Source of the DNA: Lachnospiraceae bacterium
GTDB taxonomy: Bacteria; Bacillota; Clostridia; Lachnospirales; Lachnospiraceae
Assembly (NCBI GenBank): GCA_017513125.1
Contig: JAFWDI010000031.1
Location: 18,304 to 82,303, forward strand
Length of the DNA: 64,000 bases
Direction of reading: 5' to 3'
A program made the translations under genes and the position numbers. This document shows, in pieces, positions 19,954 through 28,073 of this stretch; position 1 is the first letter of the stretch, and each line of letters starts with the position of its first letter. The notes beneath the pieces were generated by a model. That model saw only the letters and a list, made by a program, of their open reading frames with translations. It was not told where the DNA came from and searched no databases.

Positions 19954-19983
19954 ATTAGACATGGTCTACTGAAACACCATGTC
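19954..19983. promoter_or_regulatory. Shared dyad element, copy 2 (upstream of radical SAM gene)
   Basis: ATTAGACATGGTCTACTG (19954-19971) is the second copy of the element seen at 17395. Its dyad is perfect: GACATGGT (19958-19965), 10 bases, ACCATGTC (19976-19983). A further small palindrome, GTCAT-TGAT-ATGAC (19981-19994), overlaps its right arm. The start codon of the radical SAM gene is 40 bases downstream. Confidence 0.5.
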
Positions 19984-20023
19984 ATTGATATGACTTATTC
20001 AGCTTAAAACTTACGGAGACATC

Positions 20024-21073
20024 ATGAATATTGACCCGAAACTGGAAAAGATCTTTGACAAGGCACGCAGCAGCATTGCCCTGACCAGGGAAGACTGCGC
20101 CTATCTGCTCTCCTTTGATGAGAAAAGCTACGAGTCGGCGCTGATCCGTGCAACTGCCAATGACGTCGTCCGGAAAAAGACCGACAACTCCGCGATCATT
20201 CTCGGCCAGATCGGCGTGGATGTGAGACCCTGCCCGGGCAGATGCAAATTCTGCACATTCGGTGAACTGCACACGAAATTCGAGCCGTCGAAGATGTCGG
20301 AGGAAGAACTGGAGCGGAAGATGCACGAGTTCTGCGACGAGGGCGACCTCTACGGACTCTATCTGATGACCATGCATGAGTATGACCTCGATAATTATCT
20401 CCGGATCGTGGAGCACGCGCGCAAAGTCGCTCCCGCGACGACGCAGATCTGGGCGAATATCGGCGATTCGAGCTATGAGGATCTGAAAGCGATCCATGAC
20501 GCCGGCGTCAGCGGCATCTATCACGTGTGCCGTCTGCGCGAAGGAGAAGATACGGAACTGGATCCGAAGGACCGCATCCGTACGATGGAAAACGCGAAGA
20601 AAGCCGGGCTGGAGCTCTACACATGCTGTGAACCGATCGGCCCCGAGCACACGATCGAAGAACTGGTCGAAAATATCTTCATCGGCGTGGAGATGGGCGT
20701 TTACCAGCACGCTGCGATGCGTCGGGTAGCGGTTCCGGGCGCCCCGCTGGCGGAACGCGGACAGATCAGCGAACTCCGGCTGGCGCATATCGCCGCCTGT
20801 ATCGCCCTTACTTCGGTGACCGTGCCGACACTGGCTTACATGGGGCTCCACGAGCCGAACGAACTGGGTTACCTGTCGGGATCGAACATCATTACCGCGG
20901 AGTCGGGTGCGAACCCCCGTGACAACACCGGCGACACTTCCAAGGGCCGCGGCATGGACATGGGCCGCTGTCGGAAGATGCTCTATGAGTGCGGCTTCGA
21001 TTATATCCGCCGCGGAGACGAGTCGAAGATCCCGCTGGATTTCGATTATCTGATCAAAACGAATTCCCTCTGA
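20024..21073 (+). CDS. BioB/HydE-like radical SAM protein of unknown reaction
   Basis: A 349-residue radical SAM enzyme with cluster motif C70-P-G-R-C74-K-F-C77 (CxxxCxxC). An N-terminal helical segment with LTREDCAYLLSF resembles the start of BioB/HydE/ThiH-type enzymes. The barrel continues with NIGDSSYEDLKAIHDAGVSGIYHVCRLREG, like the substrate region of biotin synthase-type proteins, and ends with SGANPRDNTGDTSKGRGMDMGRCRKML. It is not biotin synthase: no bio genes are near and the auxiliary [2Fe-2S] pattern is not recognisable. The third gene of the cassette, 103 bases after the CobW gene; that gap carries the shared dyad. A role in building or modifying a cofactor used by the UroD-like protein is possible but unproven. 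Confidence 0.8.
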   Translation: MNIDPKLEKIFDKARSSIALTREDCAYLLSFDEKSYESALIRATANDVVRKKTDNSAIILGQIGVDVRPCPGRCKFCTFGELHTKFEPSKMSEEELERKMHEFCDEGDLYGLYLMTMHEYDLDNYLRIVEHARKVAPATTQIWANIGDSSYEDLKAIHDAGVSGIYHVCRLREGEDTELDPKDRIRTMENAKKAGLELYTCCEPIGPEHTIEELVENIFIGVEMGVYQHAAMRRVAVPGAPLAERGQISELRLAHIAACIALTSVTVPTLAYMGLHEPNELGYLSGSNIITAESGANPRDNTGDTSKGRGMDMGRCRKMLYECGFDYIRRGDESKIPLDFDYLIKTNSL

Positions 21074-21122
21074 TCCGCCGTTTGCGAACAGACGAAGGCA
21101 GAAATACCGGGAGCAAGGCTGT

Positions 21123-21170
21123 TTGATGTTTTGCTCTGCGGGTGGTAAGATACATGCAGTTGCATTTGTA
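21123..21170 (+). promoter_or_regulatory. Candidate promoter and palindrome before padR
   Basis: TTGATG (21123-21128), a 17-base spacer and TAAGAT (21146-21151) make a good sigma-A promoter. Immediately after, TACATGCA (21151-21158) and TGCATTTGTA (21161-21170) form an imperfect palindrome at the expected transcription start. That position suits autoregulation by PadR; TACA/TGTA ends are common in PadR operators. Confidence 0.5.
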
Positions 21171-21196
21171 ACCGGTCACTATGTGGGAGGTGTGGG

Positions 21197-21571
21197 ATGT
21201 ATATAGAGATGGATTGTCCCTGCAAAGGCAAGAACCTGGATAAGATGCTTCAACCAGGGATCCTGATCAGCCTGTTTCATGAGGATAAGTACGGTTATTC
21301 GATTATCCGCGACCTGGAAGAGAATCCGATGTTCGACGGCACCAGCCCGGATAAGACCGGCGTCTATCGGTATCTGAAGCGGATGGAGGCCTCCGGGTAC
21401 CTGGTATCCCGCTGGGAGTTCGAGGAGGATAACAACACGCCCAGGAAGATCTATTCGATCACCGATAAGGGACGCAGCTGTCTCTCGAACTGGAAAGCGA
21501 CCCTTCTGGAATATGCGTCGTCGGTGGCGGATCTCGTCGAGAAGATCGATCGGACCGTAGCCGCGGGATGA
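21197..21571 (+). CDS. PadR-family transcriptional regulator
   Basis: The 124-residue protein is a PadR-type winged-helix repressor: LLISLFHEDKYGYSIIRDLEEN-like first helices, then TGVYRYLKRMEASGYLVSRWEFEEDNNTPRKIYSITDKGRSCL (residues about 53-97), which holds the wing motif, and a short C-terminal dimerisation helix. Two cysteines near the N-terminus (C7 and C9 in DCPCKG) are not part of the core family and could sense a metal or redox state. It is the last gene of the cassette, and mutL starts only 13 bases after its stop, so the cassette transcript may run into mutL. GGGAGG precedes the ATG. Confidence 0.9.
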   Translation: MYIEMDCPCKGKNLDKMLQPGILISLFHEDKYGYSIIRDLEENPMFDGTSPDKTGVYRYLKRMEASGYLVSRWEFEEDNNTPRKIYSITDKGRSCLSNWKATLLEYASSVADLVEKIDRTVAAG

Positions 21572-21584
21572 ACGGAGCAGCGAT

Positions 21585-23471
21585 ATGATTCATATTCTCG
21601 ATTCCGCGACGATCGACCGCATCGCGGCGGGCGAGGTCATCGACCGCCCGAAGAGCGTCGTTAAGGAACTCTGTGAAAATGCCGTCGACGCCGGCGCTTC
21701 GGCGGTCTCTGTGGAGATCTCCGGCGGCGGCATCGATCTCATACGGGTTACGGACAACGGCTCCGGCATGACCGAAGAGGATCTGCCGAGAGCCTTTCTG
21801 CGTCACGCGACCAGCAAGATACGTGACGCGGCGGACCTTCTGACCGTACGGTCGCTGGGATTCCGCGGAGAGGCGCTTTCGAGCATCGCTGCAGTCGCGA
21901 AGGTACAGGTCACGACGAAGACGCAGGACGCTGTACTGGGAAGTCTGTACCGAATCGAAGGCGGGAAGGAACTCGGGCTCGAGTCCGTAGGCGCACCGGA
22001 CGGAACGACCTTCGTGGTGCGCGATCTGTTTTACAACACCCCGGTCAGACGCAAATTTCTGCGAACGCCCCAGACCGAGGCGAACTACGTAAGCGATCTG
22101 ATGGAGCAGCTGGCCATGTCGCGGCCCGATGTCAGTTTCCGTTATAAAGTGAACGGCCGCGAGAAGCTGTTTACGACAGGAAACGGGAATATCTCCGAGC
22201 TGATCTACCGCGTCTTCGGCCGCGAGATCGAGGCTGGCACCGTGCCCGTGGAAGCGGAACGCGAATGGGTCCGGCTGAGCGGCTATATCGGAAAACCGTT
22301 CGTCAGCCGCGGATCGCGCGCGTTCGAAAACTATTACATCAACGGCCGCTATATCCGCTCGGCGGACATCGGTACGGCAATCGAGGAGGCCTACGCTCCT
22401 TACCTGATGCAGCACCGTTTTCCGTTCACCGCGCTGTATTTTACGATCGCGCCGGAACTTCTGGATGTGAACGTCCATCCTTCGAAGATGGAATTGCGCC
22501 TGCGCGACCGCGAGGAGATCGCATCGTGGGTCAGCGGCGTGATCTCCGACGCGCTGAAGAACGCAAATAAGATTCCGGATCTCGTGCTGCCGGCGCCGCA
22601 AAAGGTGGCTGAAAGACCTGAAGGATATCTGGAAGAGCCTGAGAGAAAGGAAGCTGCCGCGGTTCCGGAGGAGACGAAACTGTCTCCGGGGAAGACGGAA
22701 GTGCCTCCGGAACCTTTTGAGACGCATTTTTCCGAACGCTTCCGCAAAGAGACTCCAGCGGAGACCATATCGCAGAGGGAAGTTCCTTCGGACAGCGCCG
22801 AACACATTGCGGAACCCGCGGTGTTCGATACGGAACAGCTCCCGATCGTATCGCTCTCAGACGCCTTGCCCGAAGGCGAGACGGAAGAGCTTTACGGCAA
22901 ATTCCGCCTGATCGGGCAGCTGTTCAGCACCTATTGGCTCTGCCAGTACCGGGACCGCTTTTTGATGGTCGACCAGCACGCGGCACACGAAAAAGTGTAT
23001 TACGAACGGATCATGCGCGGGTTCGACGATGAGGAACACGCGGAAACGCAGCGCATCGATCCGCCGATGATCCTGACTCTCACCGCGCTCGAACGCGAGA
23101 ACCTGTCCGGGCAGTCCGCGGTGTTTGCGCGGCTCGGCTTCGTGATCGAGGAGTTCGGAGGAAATGAGATCTGCGTCCGGGGCGTTCCGGCGAACCTGTT
23201 TTCGGTTCCAGCCGCGGAACAGCTGAAGGAGCTGCTGGACGAGCCGCCCGGGCCGAAAGGCGCGGAACTGGCCGTGATCAGGGACCGCGTTGCGACGATG
23301 TCCTGCAAGGCCGCCGTAAAGGGCCGCGACCGGCTCTCTTTCGCGGAGGCGGAGAGCCTGATCCGGGAAATGCTGAAACTGGAGGATCCCTATCATTGCC
23401 CGCACGGGCGTCCCACCACCGTGGAGATGACCCGCACGGAGATCGAGAAAGCGTTTAAGAGGATCGTATAG
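21585..23471 (+). CDS. mutL: DNA mismatch repair protein MutL
   Basis: MutL links MutS to downstream repair steps. The 628-residue protein has a GHKL ATPase N-terminus: ENAVDAGASAV with the Mg-binding Glu and Asn, DNGSGM, and GFRGEALSSIAAV (ATP lid). The central part of roughly 340-420 is a low-complexity Pro/Glu-rich linker. The C-terminal dimerisation domain starts near LIGQLFSTYWLCQYRDRFLMVDQHAAHEKVYYERI; the motif DQHAAHE plus CPHGRPT near the end are hallmarks of MutL homologues with a metal-dependent endonuclease. GGAG precedes the ATG. miaA follows 5 bases after the stop. Confidence 0.96.
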   Translation: MIHILDSATIDRIAAGEVIDRPKSVVKELCENAVDAGASAVSVEISGGGIDLIRVTDNGSGMTEEDLPRAFLRHATSKIRDAADLLTVRSLGFRGEALSSIAAVAKVQVTTKTQDAVLGSLYRIEGGKELGLESVGAPDGTTFVVRDLFYNTPVRRKFLRTPQTEANYVSDLMEQLAMSRPDVSFRYKVNGREKLFTTGNGNISELIYRVFGREIEAGTVPVEAEREWVRLSGYIGKPFVSRGSRAFENYYINGRYIRSADIGTAIEEAYAPYLMQHRFPFTALYFTIAPELLDVNVHPSKMELRLRDREEIASWVSGVISDALKNANKIPDLVLPAPQKVAERPEGYLEEPERKEAAAVPEETKLSPGKTEVPPEPFETHFSERFRKETPAETISQREVPSDSAEHIAEPAVFDTEQLPIVSLSDALPEGETEELYGKFRLIGQLFSTYWLCQYRDRFLMVDQHAAHEKVYYERIMRGFDDEEHAETQRIDPPMILTLTALERENLSGQSAVFARLGFVIEEFGGNEICVRGVPANLFSVPAAEQLKELLDEPPGPKGAELAVIRDRVATMSCKAAVKGRDRLSFAEAESLIREMLKLEDPYHCPHGRPTTVEMTRTEIEKAFKRIV

Positions 23472-23476
23472 GGCCC

Positions 23477-24454
23477 ATGACGCAGAAGCAGGAAAAGAAA
23501 AAACTGATCGTGCTGACCGGCCCCACAGCAGTCGGAAAGACCGAGCTCTCCGTGCGTCTCGCGAAAAAACTGGACGCGGAGATCGTCAGCTGTGATTCGG
23601 TCCAGGTATACCGCGGGATGGATATCGGCTCCGCGAAGGTGACTCCGGAGGAGATGCAGGGCGTACCGCACCATCTGATCGACGTGCTGGACCCCTCCGA
23701 GGATTTTGACCTGTACCGCTTTCAGGCCATGGCACGCGCGGCGGTCGCGGACATCCACGCGCGCGGGAAGATACCGATTTTGTCGGGCGGCACCGGCTTT
23801 TATATCCAGTCGGTCATCTACGACGTGGACCTGACGGAAAACGGAGAGGATCCCGCGGTGCGCGCACGTCTGAAGGAGATCGCGGACCGGGAGGGCCCCG
23901 AGGCGCTTCACGCGATGCTGCGGGAAGCGGACCCGGCCTCGGCCGAAGCGATCCACCCGAATAATGTCCGCAAGGTCATCCGCGCGCTGGAGTTCCTGGA
24001 ACTTTCCGGAACGCCGATCTCAGAGCACAATGCCCGCGAGAGACAGTCCGAATCGCCTTATGACCTGTCATATTTCGTCCTGAACCGTCCCAGGAGCGAG
24101 CTCTACGGGCGTATCGACCGCAGGGTGGACCTGATGATGGAAGCGGGGCTGGAAGAAGAAGTGCGCGGGCTTCTGGCGGCCGGCGTTCCCCGCGGCGGAA
24201 CGGCCATGCAGGCGATCGGATATAAGGAGATCGCCGCGTATCTGGACGGCAGCTGCACGCGCGATGAGGCGGTCGGGCGCATCAAGACCGCCAGCAGGCA
24301 TTATGCCAAAAGGCAGCTGACCTGGTTCCGCAGAGAACGGAACGTGCAGTGGATCGAGCTTTCGGAGCATCCGGATCCGGATGAGCTTACGGCATATCTG
24401 CTGGAACGGATCGAAACCGGGCCGATCGGAGGAGAAGCATGTACGAGGAATTAG
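23477..24454 (+). CDS. miaA: tRNA dimethylallyltransferase
   Basis: MiaA attaches a dimethylallyl group to A37 of tRNAs reading codons that begin with U, making the substrate of MiaB. The 325-residue protein has P-loop GPTAVGKTELS at residues about 15-25, then DSVQVYRGMDIGSAKV, HHLIDVLDP, and GGTGFYIQSVIYDVDL. The C-terminal part carries YAKRQLTWFRRERNVQWIEL, typical of the family. It overlaps the next gene by 16 bases. The order mutL-miaA is common in Clostridia. Confidence 0.96.
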   Translation: MTQKQEKKKLIVLTGPTAVGKTELSVRLAKKLDAEIVSCDSVQVYRGMDIGSAKVTPEEMQGVPHHLIDVLDPSEDFDLYRFQAMARAAVADIHARGKIPILSGGTGFYIQSVIYDVDLTENGEDPAVRARLKEIADREGPEALHAMLREADPASAEAIHPNNVRKVIRALEFLELSGTPISEHNARERQSESPYDLSYFVLNRPRSELYGRIDRRVDLMMEAGLEEEVRGLLAAGVPRGGTAMQAIGYKEIAAYLDGSCTRDEAVGRIKTASRHYAKRQLTWFRRERNVQWIELSEHPDPDELTAYLLERIETGPIGGEACTRN

Positions 24455-25704
24455 GCATTGACGCGCGCGTCCTGAGACTGGCGGAAGAGACCGAGGCGGA
24501 ACTGTCGGAACAGTTCGCCCGGATCGACCGTGTGGCCGAGACCTGCCAGATGAAGGTGCTCGCGGCCATGAGAAAAAACCGCATCAGTGAGATGCATCTG
24601 CACGGCACAACCGGATACGGATACAATGATGCGGGCCGCGACGGCCTGGAACGGGTCTACGCGGATATCTTCCGCGCGGAGGACGCGCTCGTTCGCTCAC
24701 AGATCACATGCGGCACGCATGCGCTGAACGTGGCGATCGCATCCCAGCTGCGGCCCGGCGACGAGATCTTTTCGGCGACCGGCGCACCCTATGACACTCT
24801 GGAAGAAGTGATCGGCATCCGTCCTTCGCCGGGTTCTCTCGCGGAGATGGGAATCACTTACGCGCAGGCGGACCTGCTGCCGGACGGGGGATTTGATCTT
24901 GATGCGATCCGCGCGGGGATCAATGACCGCACGAAGATGGTGATCATGCAGCGATCGCGGGGATATTCCTCGCGTCCTTCGCTGACGATCGGACGCCTCG
25001 AAGAACTGATCGCGTTCGTGCGCTCCGTGAAGCCGGAAGTCATCATCATGGTCGACAACTGCTACGGCGAGTTCATCGAGGAGCGCGAACCGGTCGAGAT
25101 CGGCGCCGACATGGCGGTGGGCTCCCTGATCAAAAATCCCGGCGGAGGCCTCGCATCGTCCGGCGGTTATATCGTAGGAACGAAGGCCTGTGTCGAGCGG
25201 GCAGCCTACCGGCTCAGTTCACCGGGACTCGGAAAAGAAGTGGGTGCTTCCCTCGGTCAGAACCCGTCGTTCTTCCAGGGGATATTCCTCGCCCCGACCG
25301 TGACCGCCGGCGCCGAAAAAGGCGCGGTTTTCGCCGCGAAGCTCTATCAGAAGCTCGGCTTCGAAGTGTTCCCCGGACCGGATGAACCGCGGGCGGACAT
25401 TATCCAGAATATCCGGCTCGGAACACCGGAAAAACTGGTCTCGTTCTGCCGCGGCATTCAGGCTGCCGCACCGATCGACAGCTATGTGACGCCTGAACCC
25501 TGGGATATGCCGGGATATGATTCTCAGGTCATCATGGCAGCCGGCGCCTTCGTGCAGGGATCATCGATCGAACTGTCCGCAGACGGTCCTTTGCGCCCTC
25601 CTTACGACGTCTTTCTGCAGGGCGGACTGACCTGGTATCACGCGAAGGCGGGCGTGCTGATGTCGGTGCAGGCATTGCTCGAAGACGGTCTGCTGGACCT
25701 GTGA
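24439..25704 (+). CDS. PLP-dependent methionine gamma-lyase-like protein (aluminium-resistance family)
   Basis: A 421-residue PLP enzyme of the COG4100/YnbB family, often labelled aluminium resistance or methionine gamma-lyase-like. Visible family pieces are HLHGTTGYGYNDAGRDGLERVYADIF near the N-terminus, SQITCGTHALNVAI, VDNCYGEFIEEREP with the PLP-contacting Asp, and GSLIKNPGGGLASSGGYIVG with the PLP Lys in SLIKNPGG. It probably releases a thiol or ammonia from a sulfur amino acid, but the substrate is not known. The start is supported by GGAGGAG. It overlaps miaA and ends a long + strand run at a likely terminator. Confidence 0.88.
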   Translation: MYEELGIDARVLRLAEETEAELSEQFARIDRVAETCQMKVLAAMRKNRISEMHLHGTTGYGYNDAGRDGLERVYADIFRAEDALVRSQITCGTHALNVAIASQLRPGDEIFSATGAPYDTLEEVIGIRPSPGSLAEMGITYAQADLLPDGGFDLDAIRAGINDRTKMVIMQRSRGYSSRPSLTIGRLEELIAFVRSVKPEVIIMVDNCYGEFIEEREPVEIGADMAVGSLIKNPGGGLASSGGYIVGTKACVERAAYRLSSPGLGKEVGASLGQNPSFFQGIFLAPTVTAGAEKGAVFAAKLYQKLGFEVFPGPDEPRADIIQNIRLGTPEKLVSFCRGIQAAAPIDSYVTPEPWDMPGYDSQVIMAAGAFVQGSSIELSADGPLRPPYDVFLQGGLTWYHAKAGVLMSVQALLEDGLLDL

Positions 25705-25723
25705 ATTTGACGGCATCCGCGCG

Positions 25724-25765
25724 CGAATGTATACTTTGGCGTATGGCGTTCGTATGTTTTTGTTT
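25724..25765 (+). terminator. Probable terminator after the PLP lyase gene
   Basis: CGAATGTATAC (25724-25734) pairs with GTATGGCGTTCG (25741-25752) with two G-U pairs and one bulge, loop TTTGGC. It is followed by TATGTTTTTGTTT. The stem is imperfect but the T-rich tail supports a Rho-independent terminator. Confidence 0.6.
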
Positions 25766-25785
25766 ATTTCTTTGAAACAGTATTT

Positions 25786-25817
25786 TCACACATAACTCAT
25801 GTGTGATGTGGTAAAAT
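25786..25817 (+). promoter_or_regulatory. Inverted repeat and extended -10 promoter before radC
   Basis: Perfect 8-base arms TCACACAT (25786-25793) and ATGTGTGA (25799-25806) are separated by 5 bases. Three bases later comes TGGTAAAAT (25809-25817), an extended -10 element. The repeat covers the -35 region, where a repressor or activator would normally bind. It precedes the radC-mre-PBP2-rodA operon. Confidence 0.5.
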
Positions 25818-25871
25818 TTTGAAACGGTCGGTCAAAAGACTTCCGGCTCCCGGAGAAGAGAAAGGACGTCG

Positions 25872-26567
25872 ATGACAGATCATAAAACCATTAAGGATCA
25901 CCAGGCTGCGGAGCGCCCCGTCGAAAAGTGTATGCGGATGGGCCCCGGAGCCTTGAGTGACGCGGAACTTCTGGCAGTGATCATCCGGTCCGGCACGAAG
26001 AACGAGACCGCGGTGGAACTTTCCGAGCGGATTCTCGGACTATCCGGAGCCCGTTACGGGCTTTCGGCGCTGCATCACCTTTCGCTTCCCGAACTCCGGA
26101 AGCTTCCGGGGATCGGACAGGTAAAGGCGGTACAGCTGCAGTGTCTGGCGGAGATCTCCCGAAGGATGGCGAAAGATGCGCCTTCCCCCGGGATCTCCAT
26201 GCGCGAACCGTCGCTGATCGCGCGGCATTTTATGGAGGATATGCGTCATAAGGAGCGCGAGGAGCTCCGGGTGGTCTTTTTTGACTCCAGGGCGCAGTAC
26301 ATCCATGACGCGGTGTTGTTTCAGGGGACGGTCAATTCCTCGCTGGTCTCGCCGCGCGAGATCTTTCTGGAGGCGCTGAGATACCAGGCGGTATTCCTGT
26401 GCCTGCTGCATAACCATCCCAGCGGGAGCTGCCGCCCGAGCGACGAGGATATCCGCTTCACGGAACGAGTGCGCGAAGCGGGAGAGATGCTGAGCATACG
26501 GCTGGTGGACCACATCATCATCGCCGGAAAAAACTGGTTCAGCTTCCGGGAACAGAGGCTTTTATGA
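25872..26567 (+). CDS. radC: RadC/JAB-domain protein
   Basis: The 231-residue protein has an N-terminal helix-hairpin-helix region (ELRKLPGIGQVKAVQLQ) and a C-terminal JAB1/MPN metal-binding domain with HNHPSGSCRPSDED and upstream Glu. Despite the name, a DNA repair role in the family is doubtful. Length is normal. AAAGGA precedes the ATG. The gene overlaps mreC by ATGA and thus heads the elongation operon; mreB, which usually sits between radC and mreC, is not here. Confidence 0.95.
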   Translation: MTDHKTIKDHQAAERPVEKCMRMGPGALSDAELLAVIIRSGTKNETAVELSERILGLSGARYGLSALHHLSLPELRKLPGIGQVKAVQLQCLAEISRRMAKDAPSPGISMREPSLIARHFMEDMRHKEREELRVVFFDSRAQYIHDAVLFQGTVNSSLVSPREIFLEALRYQAVFLCLLHNHPSGSCRPSDEDIRFTERVREAGEMLSIRLVDHIIIAGKNWFSFREQRLL

Positions 26568-27535
26568 ATAAACGCAGGGTAAACGTACCTCTGAGATATA
26601 TTATATTCATACTGGTTTTCGTCTGTGTCGGCCTTATGGTCGCGAGCGTCGTCAGCCCTTCTTTCGCGAACGCCGTGACCGGGGTCGGTTACCGCGTCCT
26701 CGCCCCGATCCAGAACACTCTGAACCGTGCGGGGAACAGTCTGACTTCCACATTTTCCGAGATCGGATCCATGAGCAGTCTCCGCGAGGAGAATGCCGCT
26801 CTTTCCGCGCGCGTCGAAGAGCTGGAAGAGGAGAACCGCCTTCTCTACCAGAGTCTCTATGAACTCGACAGTCTGCGCGAACTGTACGGCCTGTCCGAGG
26901 ATTATCATCAGTTCGAGATGGTCGGAGCCCGCATTATCCAGCGCTCGAACGGAAACTGGTATCATGAATTCGTGATAAATAAAGGTTCTGACGACGGCAT
27001 CTACCTCGGATCGAACGTGATCGCGGACGGAGCTCTGGTCGGTCGTGTGACCTACGTCGGACCGAACTATTCCCGTGTGCTCTCGATCATTGACGATTCG
27101 AGCAATGTCGGCGGCGTATCCCGCGAAAACGGCAGCTACTGTGTCGTACGCGGAGACCTGGCCCTTTATCAGGAGGGTCATCTGCGCATTGACCATATCC
27201 GCGGCGACGCCGTGATCGAAGACGGCGACCTGATCGTCACGTCGAATACTTCGAACGTTTATTTCCCCGGCATTGCCATCGGTTACGCCTCGGGCGTCGA
27301 GATGTCCGCGAATAACCTTACGCAGACCGGATGGCTCACCCCGATCGCTGATTTCTCGGATCTCGAGAACGTTCTGGTGATCGTGACGCCGAACACGCTT
27401 GACGCGATCTCGGCGTCCGGCGACGGTGCGCTCGAAGATCCTTCCACGGATCCGGAGGCGGGCATGGAAACTTCGGCGGAGACCGAAACGGCGGGCGAGC
27501 CGGAGCCGGCTCCCGACGAAGGAGGGGAGGATTGA
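26564..27535 (+). CDS. mreC: Rod shape-determining protein MreC
   Basis: MreC is a bitopic membrane protein that organises the cell-elongation machinery. Residues about 11-30 form the single membrane segment (YIIFILVFVCVGLMVASVV). A coiled coil follows (SSLREENAALSARVEELEEENRLLYQ region), then the two beta domains with NKGSDDGIYLGSNVIADGALVGRV. The C-terminal 40 residues are an acidic, Glu/Thr/Pro-rich tail, longer than in many MreC proteins. Total 323 residues. The start overlaps the radC stop, and mreD begins 1 base after its stop. Confidence 0.95.
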   Translation: MNKRRVNVPLRYIIFILVFVCVGLMVASVVSPSFANAVTGVGYRVLAPIQNTLNRAGNSLTSTFSEIGSMSSLREENAALSARVEELEEENRLLYQSLYELDSLRELYGLSEDYHQFEMVGARIIQRSNGNWYHEFVINKGSDDGIYLGSNVIADGALVGRVTYVGPNYSRVLSIIDDSSNVGGVSRENGSYCVVRGDLALYQEGHLRIDHIRGDAVIEDGDLIVTSNTSNVYFPGIAIGYASGVEMSANNLTQTGWLTPIADFSDLENVLVIVTPNTLDAISASGDGALEDPSTDPEAGMETSAETETAGEPEPAPDEGGED

Positions 27536-27536
27536 T

Positions 27537-28073
27537 ATGGACCGCCCCTTCATCGTAAAAGTCATCACGGCCGCGCTGGCCATTCTCATCGGATTTCTCC
27601 TTCAGACCTGCCTATGCTCCACGATTCTGCGGCTTTACTCGATTCCGAACATCCTGCTGTTCGTCACGGTGATGTACGGCCTCCGGTATGACCGTTACGC
27701 GGGGCTGGCCGTGGGCGCGGTCTGCGGACTTCTGACGGATATCTTCTCGGGCACCATGCTGATCGGTTTCTATATGCTGATCTATGCGCTTCTCGGGATC
27801 GCCTGCGGTCTGCTGCACCGCTTCCTGAACGAGCAGGAGTTCGCGCTTCCGGTCATCATGACCGTGATATGCGACCTGGTATACGGTCTGTACGTCTATG
27901 TTTTCATGTTTATGCTCCGCGGCGATTTCCGGTTCGGGCTGTACCTGAACCGCGTGATCTTTCCGGAGGCGCTTTTCACGGCCATCGCCGCGTTTATCCT
28001 GTTCTGGGTCATGCGCGCACAGTTTAATGCCGTAAGCCGCTATGAAAAGAGGAGGGCCAGAAAGTTTGGTTAG
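27537..28073 (+). CDS. mreD: Rod shape-determining protein MreD
   Basis: A 178-residue integral membrane protein with five or six hydrophobic segments, starting MDRPFIVKVITAALAILIG. Position between mreC and the PBP2 gene and segments such as LYSIPNILLFVTVMYGLRYDR identify MreD, which is poorly conserved in sequence. GGAGGGGAGG lies just before the ATG at 27537. An upstream in-frame start inside mreC is rejected. The end overlaps the extended frame of the PBP2 gene. Confidence 0.92.
   Translation: MDRPFIVKVITAALAILIGFLLQTCLCSTILRLYSIPNILLFVTVMYGLRYDRYAGLAVGAVCGLLTDIFSGTMLIGFYMLIYALLGIACGLLHRFLNEQEFALPVIMTVICDLVYGLYVYVFMFMLRGDFRFGLYLNRVIFPEALFTAIAAFILFWVMRAQFNAVSRYEKRRARKFG

Noticed and set aside
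20024..21073. Biotin synthase (bioB)
   Set aside because: The fold is similar, but no bio genes are near and the second cluster pattern of BioB is not recognisable.
25747..25760. Sequence resembling a Gram-positive SOS (LexA) box before radC
   Set aside because: Only 11 of 14 positions fit, with the key GAAC half lost, and the bases belong to the 3' arm of a terminator hairpin.
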